NCBI GenBank assembly: GCA_014706295.1
Contig: JACSVZ010000002.1
Coordinates: 18,088,494-18,152,493 of the forward strand
Direction: 5' to 3'
DNA length: 64,000 bases
Source of the DNA: Lycocorax pyrrhopterus obiensis
Lineage: Eukaryota; Chordata; Aves; Passeriformes; Paradisaeidae
The stretch's first letter is position 1. Every line of letters starts with the position of its first letter. The notes under the pieces are model-generated. The model searched no databases. It was not told the origin of the DNA and worked only from the letters and a program-made list of their open reading frames with translations. A program made the position numbers and the translations under genes. Positions 27,901 through 37,890 of the stretch are shown here, piece after piece.

Positions 27901-30900
27901 GTGTGGAGACCTGTGGAAATGTAACAGGGGAGGGAATGTGTGTTTGTGCGAGGTATGAAGAAGGAGATAGCTGGGGAGAGGACAGAACAAGCACTTCATC
28001 TTTGTTTTTTTCAGATTTTATCTGTTCTGTATAGAATATAATTTTCAGTTGAAAAAGTAATAGATATTACATCCTGCAGAGAGAGAATGGAAGATTTGAG
28101 GTTGATTAGCTGTTTAAAGATTTTTGATACAGTGTGCCTCATCAGTGGTCCTCTCTTTTCCCAAATAATAAAAGTACTACAGGAAATTAAAACAGGTTTG
28201 TGTTCTCATTAGGCCTTATTTGTCAGTTTTCACCACTGCAAGTAAGTTATAATGACCAATTTGCCAATGCAAAGTGAAACTGAAACTATAATGCCCAAGG
28301 AGAAAAGAAAATTGGAAAAGAAGCACCTTATGAGACAGAAATATCTTAAAAATAGATGGAAGAACTTACTGTCAAGGTGATCTTCTAATTATTACAAGCT
28401 AAGATCACTGGCCAAGAGGATGGAGGCAGGCTTTTCTCAGTGGTGCCCAGCAACAGGATAAGGGACAATGGGTACAAATTGAAACACAGGAATTTCCCTC
28501 TGAATGTGAGGAAAAACTGCTGTACTGTGGGGGTGGCAGAGCACAGGAACGGGTTGCCCAGAGAGGTTGTGGAGTCTCCCTTACTGGAGATATCCAAAAC
28601 CTACCTGGATGCAATCCTGCGCCAGCTGTTCTAGGTGAACCTGCTGTAGCTCCAGAGGCCACTTCCAAGCCCAACCTTTCTGTGATTCTGTTTAGATACA
28701 TACTTTATATACATTTACATATGGACCTTTCTAAAGTCTAGGGATCTCACAGAAGTACAGCATGTTTAACGTTTTTATTGCTAAAGTAGTAGTAATCATT
28801 TACGTAGCAGCTTTATCCCAGGACCCTTCAGAAATCCTCATGCCATTCCTCTGAAATAGGAATCAGCTTCCAGGAAAGGAGAGTGAAGATCCAAAGTCAC
28901 ACAGGATGTGTGTAAGTTATATGGCAGGATGTTCCGTGGGCATCAGTCCATCCAACCACCCAGACTGGAAATGTTCCACAGCTCCCTTCTAGTCTGTGGA
29001 CCTGGATTTTCCTAGTTCTGACTTGGGACTGATCTGAGTCAGAGCATCCCCACAAAACCAAGATTAGGAAGGATTCATGGCCTCCAAGTATAGACATAAT
29101 TGTGAAAATCAGAGTTAGGTCTGAGTCAGGAGTTCATTTCTTTGTTCTTTTCACATGGCAATACCCCTTCCTCAAAGTACTGGTTTTGCCAGGGGGAATT
29201 TGTGACAATAGGTCTTCAGTTCTCATCCATTTAAAGCAATGGCAATCTTGCCATTGATAGCAGTAACAAGATTGCATTAAATTATCCACAATCCTGTTTT
29301 TCTTATAGTTGCCAAAATATTCCCTGTTGAAATCCTTAGAAACAAAACAAACCAAACAAAACAAAATAATACAATACAAAATAAAAAAGAAAAACAAAAA
29401 CAAACAAAAAAAATTCAACTTCCAACGACTGACTTAGGTTACAAAACCTTTCAATTTTTAACAGGATATTGGAAAAATCTAACAACCCCAAAAAGGGAAT
29501 ACTTTTTCCAAGAATAGCACTGTGTATGAACAAAACTTCCTATTTGTTTTTGCGTAGTTGGCAAAGAAAATAACCAGTGTTTTACTTACTTTCAGATAAT
29601 GTGCATGTTACCTGAGCAGCAAGCTGGTAAGACAAGCCTGACTGCTGAAACTAAGAAACTCAAGAAACATAAAGGTCAGGAAAGGCAAAGCACAGAAAGG
29701 TAGTGGCCAAAACTTCTAAGCTGTGCTTCGAAGATGTTTAAGAAGCCTCTGAGATCATTTAACTTCTTCTCTTTGCACTTTTCTTTTCTGTCTTAGAAAG
29801 GAATCTGAGCAAAATAACACAATATTAAAAAGAAATTCCAGATTTTATAGAACAGGTTTAGTATCATTGCATAATTTCATTGATAAAATACTTCAAGCCT
29901 ATAGATTGTACAAATTATATTTATGAAAATTAAGGTAATTATATACATTATTCAGTTACCTAGTCATTAGCTTTTGAGGATGTAATAACTAGCTTTAAAA
30001 ATTGGCATGAAATATTAATGGGCCAAATAGCATACTGTTAAACTGCTTGTAACAATGACAAGCACTTCAGACAGGTAATTTTGTAGAATGTCCTAATAGT
30101 ACTCAGAGTTCTTAAAAACAGAACTTGTTTTGTGTGCTTTTAGACTGCATCTTTTTTATGTCTTTCTCATATCAGTCTTGAATGAGCTTTTAATCTGATT
30201 ATACTTTTTTACCCTATTTGTTTTTCTTTGTCTTCTCTTCTAATGGCTCTCTTTCATAGGATTCTTTTTCATCTCCCTTGTTCCATACGTCGCCATTTCT
30301 GTCACTACACTTTCTCTACCCCAGAATCTCAGTGCTTTCTTCTGTTTTTCATGTGATGACTGTTCTCCTATTTGCATACTTTTTACTCAGCTGCTTTTCT
30401 TCTCTGCTCTATCCGTCCTCTCTAAAATCTTCATCTTCACTCCCTATTTTGTGAAACATTTTGGCTGAAAATTGCTGATTGTCGAAACCCCCAAATTCTC
30501 TCTAATCATTGTAGAGACTGGATGAGAAATGAAGTGCTTCTAGGTCACACAGCTCCAGCACAACTACTGAGGACACAGATCTCTGATTTGCTGTGAAGAC
30601 TGAAAACCTTGGACAGCTATGAATTCCCTTGGTCTAAAACTGGTCCCAGTATAAGTCTTGCCTGTTGAAAAAGCTTTATGCCACTCCTTAGGCAAGTAGC
30701 ACTTGGACAGTCAGGTGGGGTAGGACTACGTCTATGCTATCAATTTTTAATGGTTTGGATGCTTGCATTCATCCTTGGGTCTTTGTTCTCTGCCAGCCTC
30801 AGAGTGTCTCTATTGCTTCACTCATATTTTGTTTTTAAGTAGATCAGCTGGATTCTCAAGACAAAACCGCAGTGCTGGTTTGCTCCCTGTGGTCAGTACA

Positions 30901-33900
30901 GACGAGACACACCCCCATGTAACATCAGGCCACGTCTCAGAACATGCAAAGGATGTGTTTGGCGCCATGCTCTCTCACAGGACATGACTGAGCCCGGTGC
31001 AATCTTAGGTAGGAAACTACAGGCTAAGAATACCTTAAATCCACACATGTGTCCCATGGGACCCAGCCTCTCACAGTATGAACGCAACCAGTCCACTCTG
31101 GAGGTCACTGGTATCCATCAGTGTGGACAACAAGTCATGTGGCTTATCGTAGAGCTATGATTTCCTCCCTGCAGCAAAGCATTTTAGTGGTGTATGTCTT
31201 ATGTAGTGCATGCAGCATCTTTATTGTCTGTGAAATGTGCGGGATTTACTAAGACAGAACTCCACAGCACAAAAATAGGGTGGAAAGGCTCAGGAGCCTC
31301 TATTCTAACAAGGGCTGTCAGAGCTTCTACGGTCCCTACTATGAACTTAGGAACTAGAGTCTGAAAGCTCTGGGACAAGATGTGGAAGTTGTAGGGTTTA
31401 CAACCAGAGGTGGTTTACAACCAGAGGTAGTTTACATGTGAGTGGTATCGGGAATAGCAGAATAGGAGAACCTGAGTAAATACCAAATTAGTTAATTCAG
31501 TATGTTCTCGGTGGTGTCTTTTCCACTGTTGTAGGGATGAATCAGACAAATGTTAACTTCAGATTTATGGAGTCCTGAAAACTCTGTTTAATCATGTAAA
31601 CATCACGTTTTGTTCCTTCCAAGACTTTTTTTTTTTTTCAGAAATTCAAGTTCATTTCAAAGTTATCTGGACTGATACCAAACTTTACTGAACAATATTT
31701 CCCACCAACTGCACATTCTGCTGTCTTTCAGACAGTTCTTTTCCCTTATTTTATCTCCACAACACAAATCAAAGACATGGAAATGCAGCAATTCCTGTCC
31801 TACAAATGGTGAACTGCAGTGAAGACACATCCATTGCACAGCAAACTCTCTGTATTGTACTTCGTGCTTAATTAGCTTGATCCAGTATCTCTAAGATCAA
31901 TGGATAGTTTCTCAGTAAGTTCAATATTCATTGAAATCAGCCCCAAGTTATCTTCTCATCTGAAAATGGTGAGAATACACTATGTTGTTGATTATATAAT
32001 GACAATGTTATCAGTGTTTTTAGTAACTATGCAGGTGCCTTTAGAAAAATAAAGTTCTATTATTCTTGCTAAGTCTGCTTTAATGGGTATACACTTACCT
32101 GAATAGGTAGGTGCTGGAGGATATTTTTTAACACAGACCATTAAAGTTCTTGTTTAATTAAGAGATAAATGTGTCATTTTAACCATAGCTAATGTGCAAT
32201 GTAATAGAAATACAATAATTTTGATGAAAAGCCAATTAATAGACTAATAAATAGACTCTAGGAACAGCCTTATTTTTTTCTTCACTTTTTTCCAATAGTT
32301 TGTCAAAGAACCAGGCAAATTATTCTTTTCCTGACAGCATGACTATCTGGGCAGAGATACTCCCCTTGATTTTAGCCTGTATATTGTTTTAACTTTATTA
32401 TACTCATTTAAAAAAAAAAAAAACTATAAAATATGTGAGCCCTCTTGTGGCCAGAATATCTTCTATGTCTCTTATGAAATCATCAAAAACTGTGTGGCCT
32501 GGTGAAGAAACTGGCAGAAACTATCTAGAGAATACTAAGTGTGTATTTGTTTAGTTAATACTTCTAATGTCAGTTCTCTTTCATTTTTGATAACAATGAA
32601 ATCCATTTGATTTTTCTTTTATATTTTTCTTAATTTACTATTTGTAGCAAAAATGTCCAGGAACTTCTGTTTGATCTTTTTACTTTAAAGTCTTCGTATA
32701 TATCCATTATTTCAATCATATAGGACCAAATATGACCATCAGTCAGAGCTGTCTTTTAGTTATCACTGAACTGGAGCTGCTCTGAGGTGATTCTGAGGTG
32801 GAAGAGACTTTATTTCATTGCCACTTATCACTCTTCCCTCATGAATTCAAGAAAAAACATGCCAAACCATCCAAACTACATAATCTTTTTTAAGAAAAAT
32901 TCTTATCACCTGATACAACTTTTTTCACATTTTTGAGGGGTTTTTGCTTCCTCTCATTAAAAAGACCTGTTTCTGCTGTGTCATGCATTTCTTTGAAAAG
33001 AAAGAAGAAAAATTTTACAGCTGTTCAAATTAACTCATGAGTTGGGCCTTGAGAAATTAGGTAGTAATTTTCATTGATTAGATAAAATATCAGCACTCTG
33101 TGATTAAAGTTATAGTAAATTTACAGAGAGAAAAGGGATGGTATTTTAAATTCAAACTCTGTGTTCTACTCCTCACAGATTTTTCCACTACCTAAGGTCT
33201 GTTACTGTACTCAGATACTTAATGCAATATAATAATGTCATTTTAATATACATGTGTCTCGTGGATTGCTGAACACTTACTGATTATTTGTTTTGAATCT
33301 GCTGATCAATAGCATTTGCTTAGTTATTTCCCCTGAGGCCTGAAAAGAGACCAAAACATTTTGTGGTAACTGGCTATTTTAAAGTTCTACTGGAGAGTAT
33401 TGGTTGCAATGCCTTAATCTTCTTCTGTATCACAGTGTTTATGATACTTGTGTACAATTATTTATTTATTACATAGGTATGTTTATACTTATATTCAAGA
33501 AACAAACAGTCAACACATCTGTTTGTATTTTTCTGGTTTATTCTGGCATTTAATTTCTGGTTTCCTATATTTTTATTTGTTTCTATCACATTTTAGTAGT
33601 ATGGAACCAGATTAAAAATTTAGTGTATTATTTAATTCTTGCTCTGTTACTCTGTATCTATTTTTTCCTAAGAAATATAGTGTACATCCACATAGCAAAA
33701 GAAATACCGTATTCACAAACATACCTGGTGTTCATTGCTATAATACATTATTATCACTGCATCCTTAGCATAAATTCTTAAGAGTCTCTTTGCCAAGGGT
33801 CACTGTAGAATGAACAGAACTTAGAACTTCTGGTACCTGATACCCTGCAGAAATTATATGCAGAGGAAATATGCAGGAGTCTGTAGAAAATATGTCGTGG

Positions 33901-36900
33901 AAGAGGCAAAGATTAGTGAATTAAGTGAGGAGGGGGAAAAGCCAAACCTCACACTCATTAATGATGAAATTAGGTAAGTTTCTCATTTTCAAAATTTTAA
34001 TGAATATAAATATTAATTGGGCAGAGAAATGGATAATAATTCATACACCAACTGATTTCTTTCACTAAGAGATATTCAGCTGCAGAATTTTTTGACCAGA
34101 GTCACTTTTCATATTAGAGAGGCTGAGGCTACCCAGGACTGAGATGCTCCATCTATGTTTAAAAGTCTCTTATATTTAGATCTCTCAAGAGAATATCAAT
34201 CAAATGTCCATTTCATTACAGTTACTTCAATATTTTGGGAATTTTATTTCAGTATGGTTTTAATTACTTATTCTAATTCTTAAGAATGACAACAAGCTTA
34301 TGTAGGTTACTTTAACATGAAAATCTTTTCTGTCTGCATTGGTTAAGAGTGACAGGTTTCTTGGAAAAAACCTGCAATGCCAGTTACTAAGCACTTAAAT
34401 GTGCATCTCTCAGTGAGACAGTAAGTAAAGACAAGGCAACTGGTTTATTTTATTTCATGCTTCATTTCTATCAAAAGAAACCTTTCTAATACATCAAGAC
34501 ATAGAAGTCTGCTCATGCCATGTGACGGTGGAAATCATAAAACAATAAGTCCAACAAAGTCAGATTGTCAAAGCTGGGTATGCTCAGCTGCATGCGGTAA
34601 AATATTGTGTACATAATTTGTGTGTACAAATAGCACAGGAATTATGCCTTGAATGGGTAAACAAGACATCTTTCTGCAGTGTATGGATGAATCATAGAAT
34701 CATAGAATGGTTTGTCTTGAAAGGGACTTTAGAGATCATCTAGTTCCACCCACCCACCCCGTCATGGGCAAGAACACCTTCCACTAGCCCAGGTTGCCCA
34801 AAGACCTATCCAACCTGGCCTTGAACACTTCCAGGAATAGGGCAGACACAGATTCTCTGGGCAACCTGCTCCAGTGCCTCACCACTTTCTGAGTAAAGGG
34901 TTTCTTCCTAATATTTCATTTAATCTCCCCTGTTTTAGTTTAAAACCATTCCTTCCTTTTCCTATATCTTCCTGTGTAGATCTCCCTATTTTAAAAGCCT
35001 CCTCTGTGTACTTGAAAGGCTGCAGTGAAGAAGACCAGAGTCTTCTCACCTCCAGGCTGAACAACCCCACCTCTGTCACCCAGTCATTGTAGGAGAAGAG
35101 CTCCAGCCCTCTGATCATCTTCATAGTCCTCCTCTGGACCCACTGACAGGACCATGGCTCTCCTGTGCTGAGGAAAAGACCCCACTCAGGTGGGGGTTCA
35201 CAGTGAACCACAATGATGACTCTTTCAGCCACTTTCTGAACTCAGACTCAGACTGTAGGGTGCCCCTTGTAGCCACCTGACAGACCATAGGGAGAGCAGG
35301 ACTATGAGGTTTGGCATGTTACTCTCTGTTGGCTGCTCACTTTTCAAGTCCTGACACAGCAGGGAGAGCCACCCCTAAAAAGCCATCTGTCCTTCTGTTT
35401 TGCAGGCGGGTACAGCAGACCAGATTGAAATTAGGGGCCTGCTTTTTTCCAGGGATGTTAAATATAGGATGATACTTTCTCAACTAGACGCAGGATTAAC
35501 ACAGTCTGCTTCCTCTCAGGAGCAGGGCACAGGAGTCCATAAAGATTGAGTCCTTTGAGATTTGATTTAAATGCTCTAGAGTTCAGAAAGTTCTTCAGTC
35601 AATCCTTTGGATAGCCATGGGTTAGCACAAATCCATATTGTCCCTGTCTGTTCAGTTAGAATGCACTACACTGGCCTTGGAGGGATTTAAGAAAATTATT
35701 TTGGCAAAACAGAATTGGGAGGTATAAATGGATTAAAATTCATTTATTGCATGGCAGTCAGTCTTAAAATAATTACTTTCATGTCCTTCGTGCAGACTTG
35801 TATGTGTTTTGTCCTCCTTAGTGCTGTTCTGACATCATAGTAAGAATTTCAGGGAAAATGAACAAGGATGGAGCTTGTCAGATTGAAAACATTTTGAGTT
35901 TACCATCACCAGCATATGAATGTTCAAACACAGATTTGCATTATAATAGTACTTGCCATTGACTTTTTTCTTTGTTAAAGTAATATTTAAAATTTGCTTG
36001 CAAATACATTCAACTCAATGGAAAAGTTACACAATTCAATTTAACAGTCAAGTTAAAACATATTCCCCTGATTTAAGAATGATTATACAGTGATGATTCC
36101 GTATTTAATTAGAATCAACAAATCACTACATCCTTTTTAAAATCTTTTATTTATGGACATAAAAGGAATTTCCCTTTTCTCTACAATATGAATTATTACT
36201 TGCAGTTATTTTGTGTTATTTTTTATTTTTTAAATATTTAACATGTTCAAATTTTCTAAGGGTTTGGGGTTTTTTTCAAATGTATACAATAACAATTAAT
36301 TCCCAACTTGTGTTTTAAATAAATATGGCTGCAATTGTAACCACCTGCATATGAACTGAAGTAGTGCTGTCTCAGTGGGTGGCAAGGCCAGTGTGACCCT
36401 GATTCCTCCAGTTCTAAAATAAATGGAAAGACCAAAATTATTTAATGAGAAATGAGTGAGTTTCTAATGCTATGAACACCACCAGTTGCCGAACCAGTGA
36501 GAATTTAATTTGTCTTGCTCCCTCATAAACCTCAATCTCAGTGGGTAGATCATGAGGGGATGGAAAATTCTAAATCCTGTTTGTGAACACAGGTAGAATC
36601 TTTATGAGAAATACATGTCACTCAACTGAGATCATTGTTTGAAATTCTGATATATAAGGTGAACGTAAAGACCTTTATGATATGATTATCTATGACAGAA
36701 GATGATGGGGATCCAGGGGTCAATATAGAGCCAGAAAATGTTCAGGTAGGAAAAAATTACACTGAAGTAAGGGCTAGTGAAGAATAAGATACTGTTCAGG
36801 ATGTTATAGGTAATTACAAAAAAAGCTACAAAGTTACAAAAATAATGAGTTTTCCATTTTAACCATCAATTCAGATAAAGTGAAAAATGGACAATTTTCT

Positions 36901-37890
36901 GTGAAAAGCATCCTGAATGTGTCTTTTCAATTCTCTAAACAAGCCTCTGAAAATAGCAATGGATTAATTGACTTTCAGGTGCTTCTCTCACAAGAGAATA
37001 TGAAAATATCTTAGCAATTCTTTAAGAGAAGTGAAATTATTTCAAAGGAATATTAGTTGCTTAAGTGCTTAAATTTATGGCTGTTAACAGGCTTCATGGT
37101 AAGCTGGTGTGTCTAACAGCAGTCTGATTCACTGCGTCCATGAGTGCGTGACCTGCTTTAAATTATTGAACTGGATAAAGCTGGGTTCTTAATCGAGATG
37201 AGAGAAATGTGCCTTATTCATGGAATAACAAATTGTCAGTCAGAAATAAGTGTAAGTATAAATATAGATGATACAGATACAGATACAGGTTACATAGCTA
37301 CTTATATAGATTCGGATATTTATACAGAAATGCAAATATTAAATTCTTCATGTTATAGCCTGGAAAGAAGGCATGTATGAAATAATTCCAGTTCTCATAA
37401 CTCAGTGAAAGTATTTATGCTTATTTTAATGAGTTAGAGCCTAGAATAGTCCCTCAAGACTTAAATTAGGCTTAAATGCTTATAGTTCAACTATTTGTCA
37501 GGAGGTTTTCTTCAAGCTTTCAGCTAAGTTACTAAGTTACGTTACTAAGTTACATTACTAAGCTAAGCAGGAGAATTGTTTATGTAAGTCTCATTTCTGT
37601 ATTTTAAAGTGTTTTAGTCTTTCTTTAAGAACAGTTTTAATTTTACATCTTTCTCCTGAGTTTCAGATAAACTTTACTATAACTTGGCTTTTTTTGTTAT
37701 TTAGTCAACAATAGTTTCTGATCAACCTTGATAAAGAAATATTTCTCCTCTAGCCGTAGATCTACCCCAGAATATCCAGACTACAGAAGAGCAGAAAAAA
37801 AAGAAGACAAAGATTAATTTCTTCGACTTCCAAATGCAACAAAAATGGACAGTGTTTGAAGACAGTCAATCTGGAATTTTTGATGCATAG
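12832..37890 (+). CDS. Multi-exon gene, probable C10orf67 orthologue (by synteny)
   Basis: This entry spans dispersed + strand segments that behave like exons of one gene: 12832-12960, 14075-14140, 17764-17818, 21355-21431, 26877-27024 and 33851-33973, then less certain 3' pieces up to a stop at 37890. Each has an acceptor and donor, and the reading phases of the first six join without a break. The product is charged and rich in E, K, Q and D, with coiled-coil-like parts; no enzyme domain is visible. In human, C10orf67 lies downstream of PTF1A and is transcribed towards it, exactly the geometry here. The identity is therefore an inference from gene order, not from recognised protein sequence. 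N-terminal exons and the start are not identified, and exon 1 of this chain contains a frame problem. A decayed or rapidly evolving gene is possible. Confidence 0.5.
14075..14140 (+). CDS. Candidate exon B (coiled coil)
   Basis: A strong pyrimidine-rich acceptor (TTCCCCTCTTGTTTTCAG) ends at 14074 and GTAATT follows 14140. Joined to exon A it completes a GAT codon and reads DKQVQTMQLKMERDEQALQK, a clear heptad-like, E/K/Q-rich helix. The exon leaves one base over. Confidence 0.6.
17764..17818 (+). CDS. Candidate exon C
   Basis: The acceptor ATATATGTATTTTAG ends at 17763 and donor CTG|GTAAGA follows 17818. Its phase fits exon B (A+TT), reading IDQNSRQNLKMKDHQLKI, hydrophilic and basic, in keeping with the coiled-coil stretch before it. 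It leaves two bases over. Confidence 0.55.
20920..21030 (+). other. Exon-like segment, not fitted to the gene
   Basis: A good acceptor (TTGGTGGTTTTTTCAG) is followed by sequence open in more than one frame. One frame reads REERRQQEKSAKCPGCGTER and ends at a TAA near 21030, with a CxxC pair. No strong donor is seen, and the phase does not connect exon C to exon E. It could be an alternative last exon or chance. Confidence 0.2.
21194..21231. repeat. 19-bp tandem repeat, two copies
   Basis: AAAGCAGTCTACTTTCTTT is followed at once by AAAGCAGTCTGCTTTCTTT, one difference. Local duplication in intron-like DNA. Confidence 0.85.
21355..21431 (+). CDS. Candidate exon D
   Basis: Acceptor CCTTGCTCTTCAG ends at 21354 and donor TACTGG|GTAAGTG follows 21431, both strong. 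The segment is open in the phase required from exon C (TG+T) and leaves the single base that exon E needs (G+GT). Its translation (LERRAWQTTGWWSGGG then HDASQLQLL) is compositionally unlike its charged neighbours, because of a GGTGGT-type repeat in the DNA. The double phase fit supports it; the composition argues for a recently gained or spurious exon. Confidence 0.4.
23063..23113. repeat. TA/TG microsatellite
   Basis: Alternating TATA and CATA words followed by a GTGTGTGTGT core and ATATACATGTA. Simple sequence, likely variable between individuals. Confidence 0.85.
25252..25271. repeat. Poly(T) run, 20 bases
   Basis: Uninterrupted T run followed by ATTTCAG. It could serve as a pyrimidine tract, but no open exon follows. 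Confidence 0.9.
26877..27024 (+). CDS. Candidate exon E
   Basis: A strong acceptor (TTGCTCTTCTTTTCAG) ends at 26876. The open frame of 48 codons includes LRDRCDDRDFRGV and SRVERISKCRSDLSDLMRN, hydrophilic and helix-prone. A GTGAAA donor at 27025 leaves two bases that join exon F as AAA. If the donor is not used, the frame ends at once in TGA (27026-27028), which would make this a last exon; the phase-fitting exon F makes continued splicing more likely. Confidence 0.55.
28412..28690 (+). repeat. CR1 LINE 3' fragment
   Basis: Sense CR1 3' end, degenerate: phrases such as GGAAAAACTGCTGTACTGTG, GAACGGGTTGCCCAGAGAGG and TACCTGGATGCAATCCTG, ending near TGTGATTCTG. Dead copy in an intron-like region, same strand as the candidate host gene. 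Confidence 0.88.
29338..29411. repeat. A-rich low-complexity tract
   Basis: A series of AAAC, AAAT and AAAAC words almost free of G. The - strand open frame here (F, L, V and C rich) merely reflects the T-rich complement. Confidence 0.9.
31395..31436. repeat. 17-bp tandem repeat
   Basis: GGTTTACAACCAGAGGT occurs twice in direct succession (31395-31411 and 31412-31428), followed by a partial third copy. Confidence 0.9.
33851..33973 (+). CDS. Candidate exon F
   Basis: Acceptor TGATACCCTGCAG ends at 33850; the canonical donor ATTAG|GTAAGT starts at 33974. Forty codons are open in the phase set by exon E, including NYMQRKYAGV and KYVVEEAKISELSEEGEKP. The charged, E/K-rich character matches the earlier exons. 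It leaves two bases over, and the next exon that takes up this phase was not found with certainty. Confidence 0.6.
34690..35225 (-). repeat. CR1 LINE, 3' end with partial ORF2
   Basis: The left end reads ATCATAGAATCATAGAATGG, the complement of the CR1 3' tail. Further right, the - strand frame of about 117 codons (VQRRTMKMIRGLELF and LFSLEVRRLWSSSLQPFKYT) is the degenerate C-terminal part of the CR1 reverse-transcriptase protein. It is a truncated copy, antisense to the candidate host gene and between candidate exons. Confidence 0.93.
35406..35549 (+). CDS. Exon-like segment G, possible alternative last exon
   Basis: A very strong acceptor (CTTCTGTTTTGCAG) ends at 35405. The frame starting at the first exon base is open for 47 codons to TGA at 35547-35549 and looks protein-like (ADQIEIRGLLFSRDVKYRM, ILSQLDAGLTQ). 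It requires phase 0, whereas exon F leaves two bases, so a missing exon or different donor must be assumed. It could be a separate isoform end or chance. Confidence 0.3.
   Translation, partial: AGTADQIEIRGLLFSRDVKYRMILSQLDAGLTQSASSQEQGTGVHKD
36699..36745 (+). CDS. Exon-like segment H
   Basis: CTATGACAG precedes 36699 and CAG|GTAGGA follows 36745. The only open frame reads DDGDPGVNIEPENVQ, acidic. It enters with one base carried over and leaves none. Its exit phase suits the alternative acceptor of the terminal exon at 37771. The acceptor has a poor pyrimidine tract, so support is modest. Confidence 0.3.
37267..37288. repeat. GATACA-type short tandem repeat
   Basis: Three near copies of GATACA. 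Simple sequence within probable intron. Confidence 0.75.
37524..37569. repeat. TTACTAAG short tandem repeat
   Basis: Repeated AAGTTAC and TTACTAAG words (about four), framed by GCTAAG at both ends. Local slippage repeat. Confidence 0.8.
37754..37890 (+). CDS. Candidate terminal exon
   Basis: Acceptor ATTTCTCCTCTAG ends at 37753. The frame that is open to the end reads VDLPQNIQTTEEQKKKKTKI, then NFFDFQMQQKWTVFEDSQSG and IFDA, stop TAG at 37888-37890. The lysine cluster and the aromatic C-terminus look like a genuine protein end. This acceptor needs one base carried over; a second AG at 37769-37770 gives phase 0. No close AATAAA follows; the first clear one on this strand is near 39089. Convergent with PTF1A, as C10orf67 is in human. 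Confidence 0.5.

Larger units (their letters stand above)
27029..33850. other. Probable intron
   Basis: AT-rich, with one CR1 fragment (28412-28690), an A-rich tract (29338-29411) and a 17-bp tandem repeat (31395-31436). No further exon with matching phase was found. Confidence 0.4.

Noticed and set aside
34879..35232. 117-codon - strand protein
   Set aside because: It is the decayed C-terminal part of CR1 reverse transcriptase, not a host gene.
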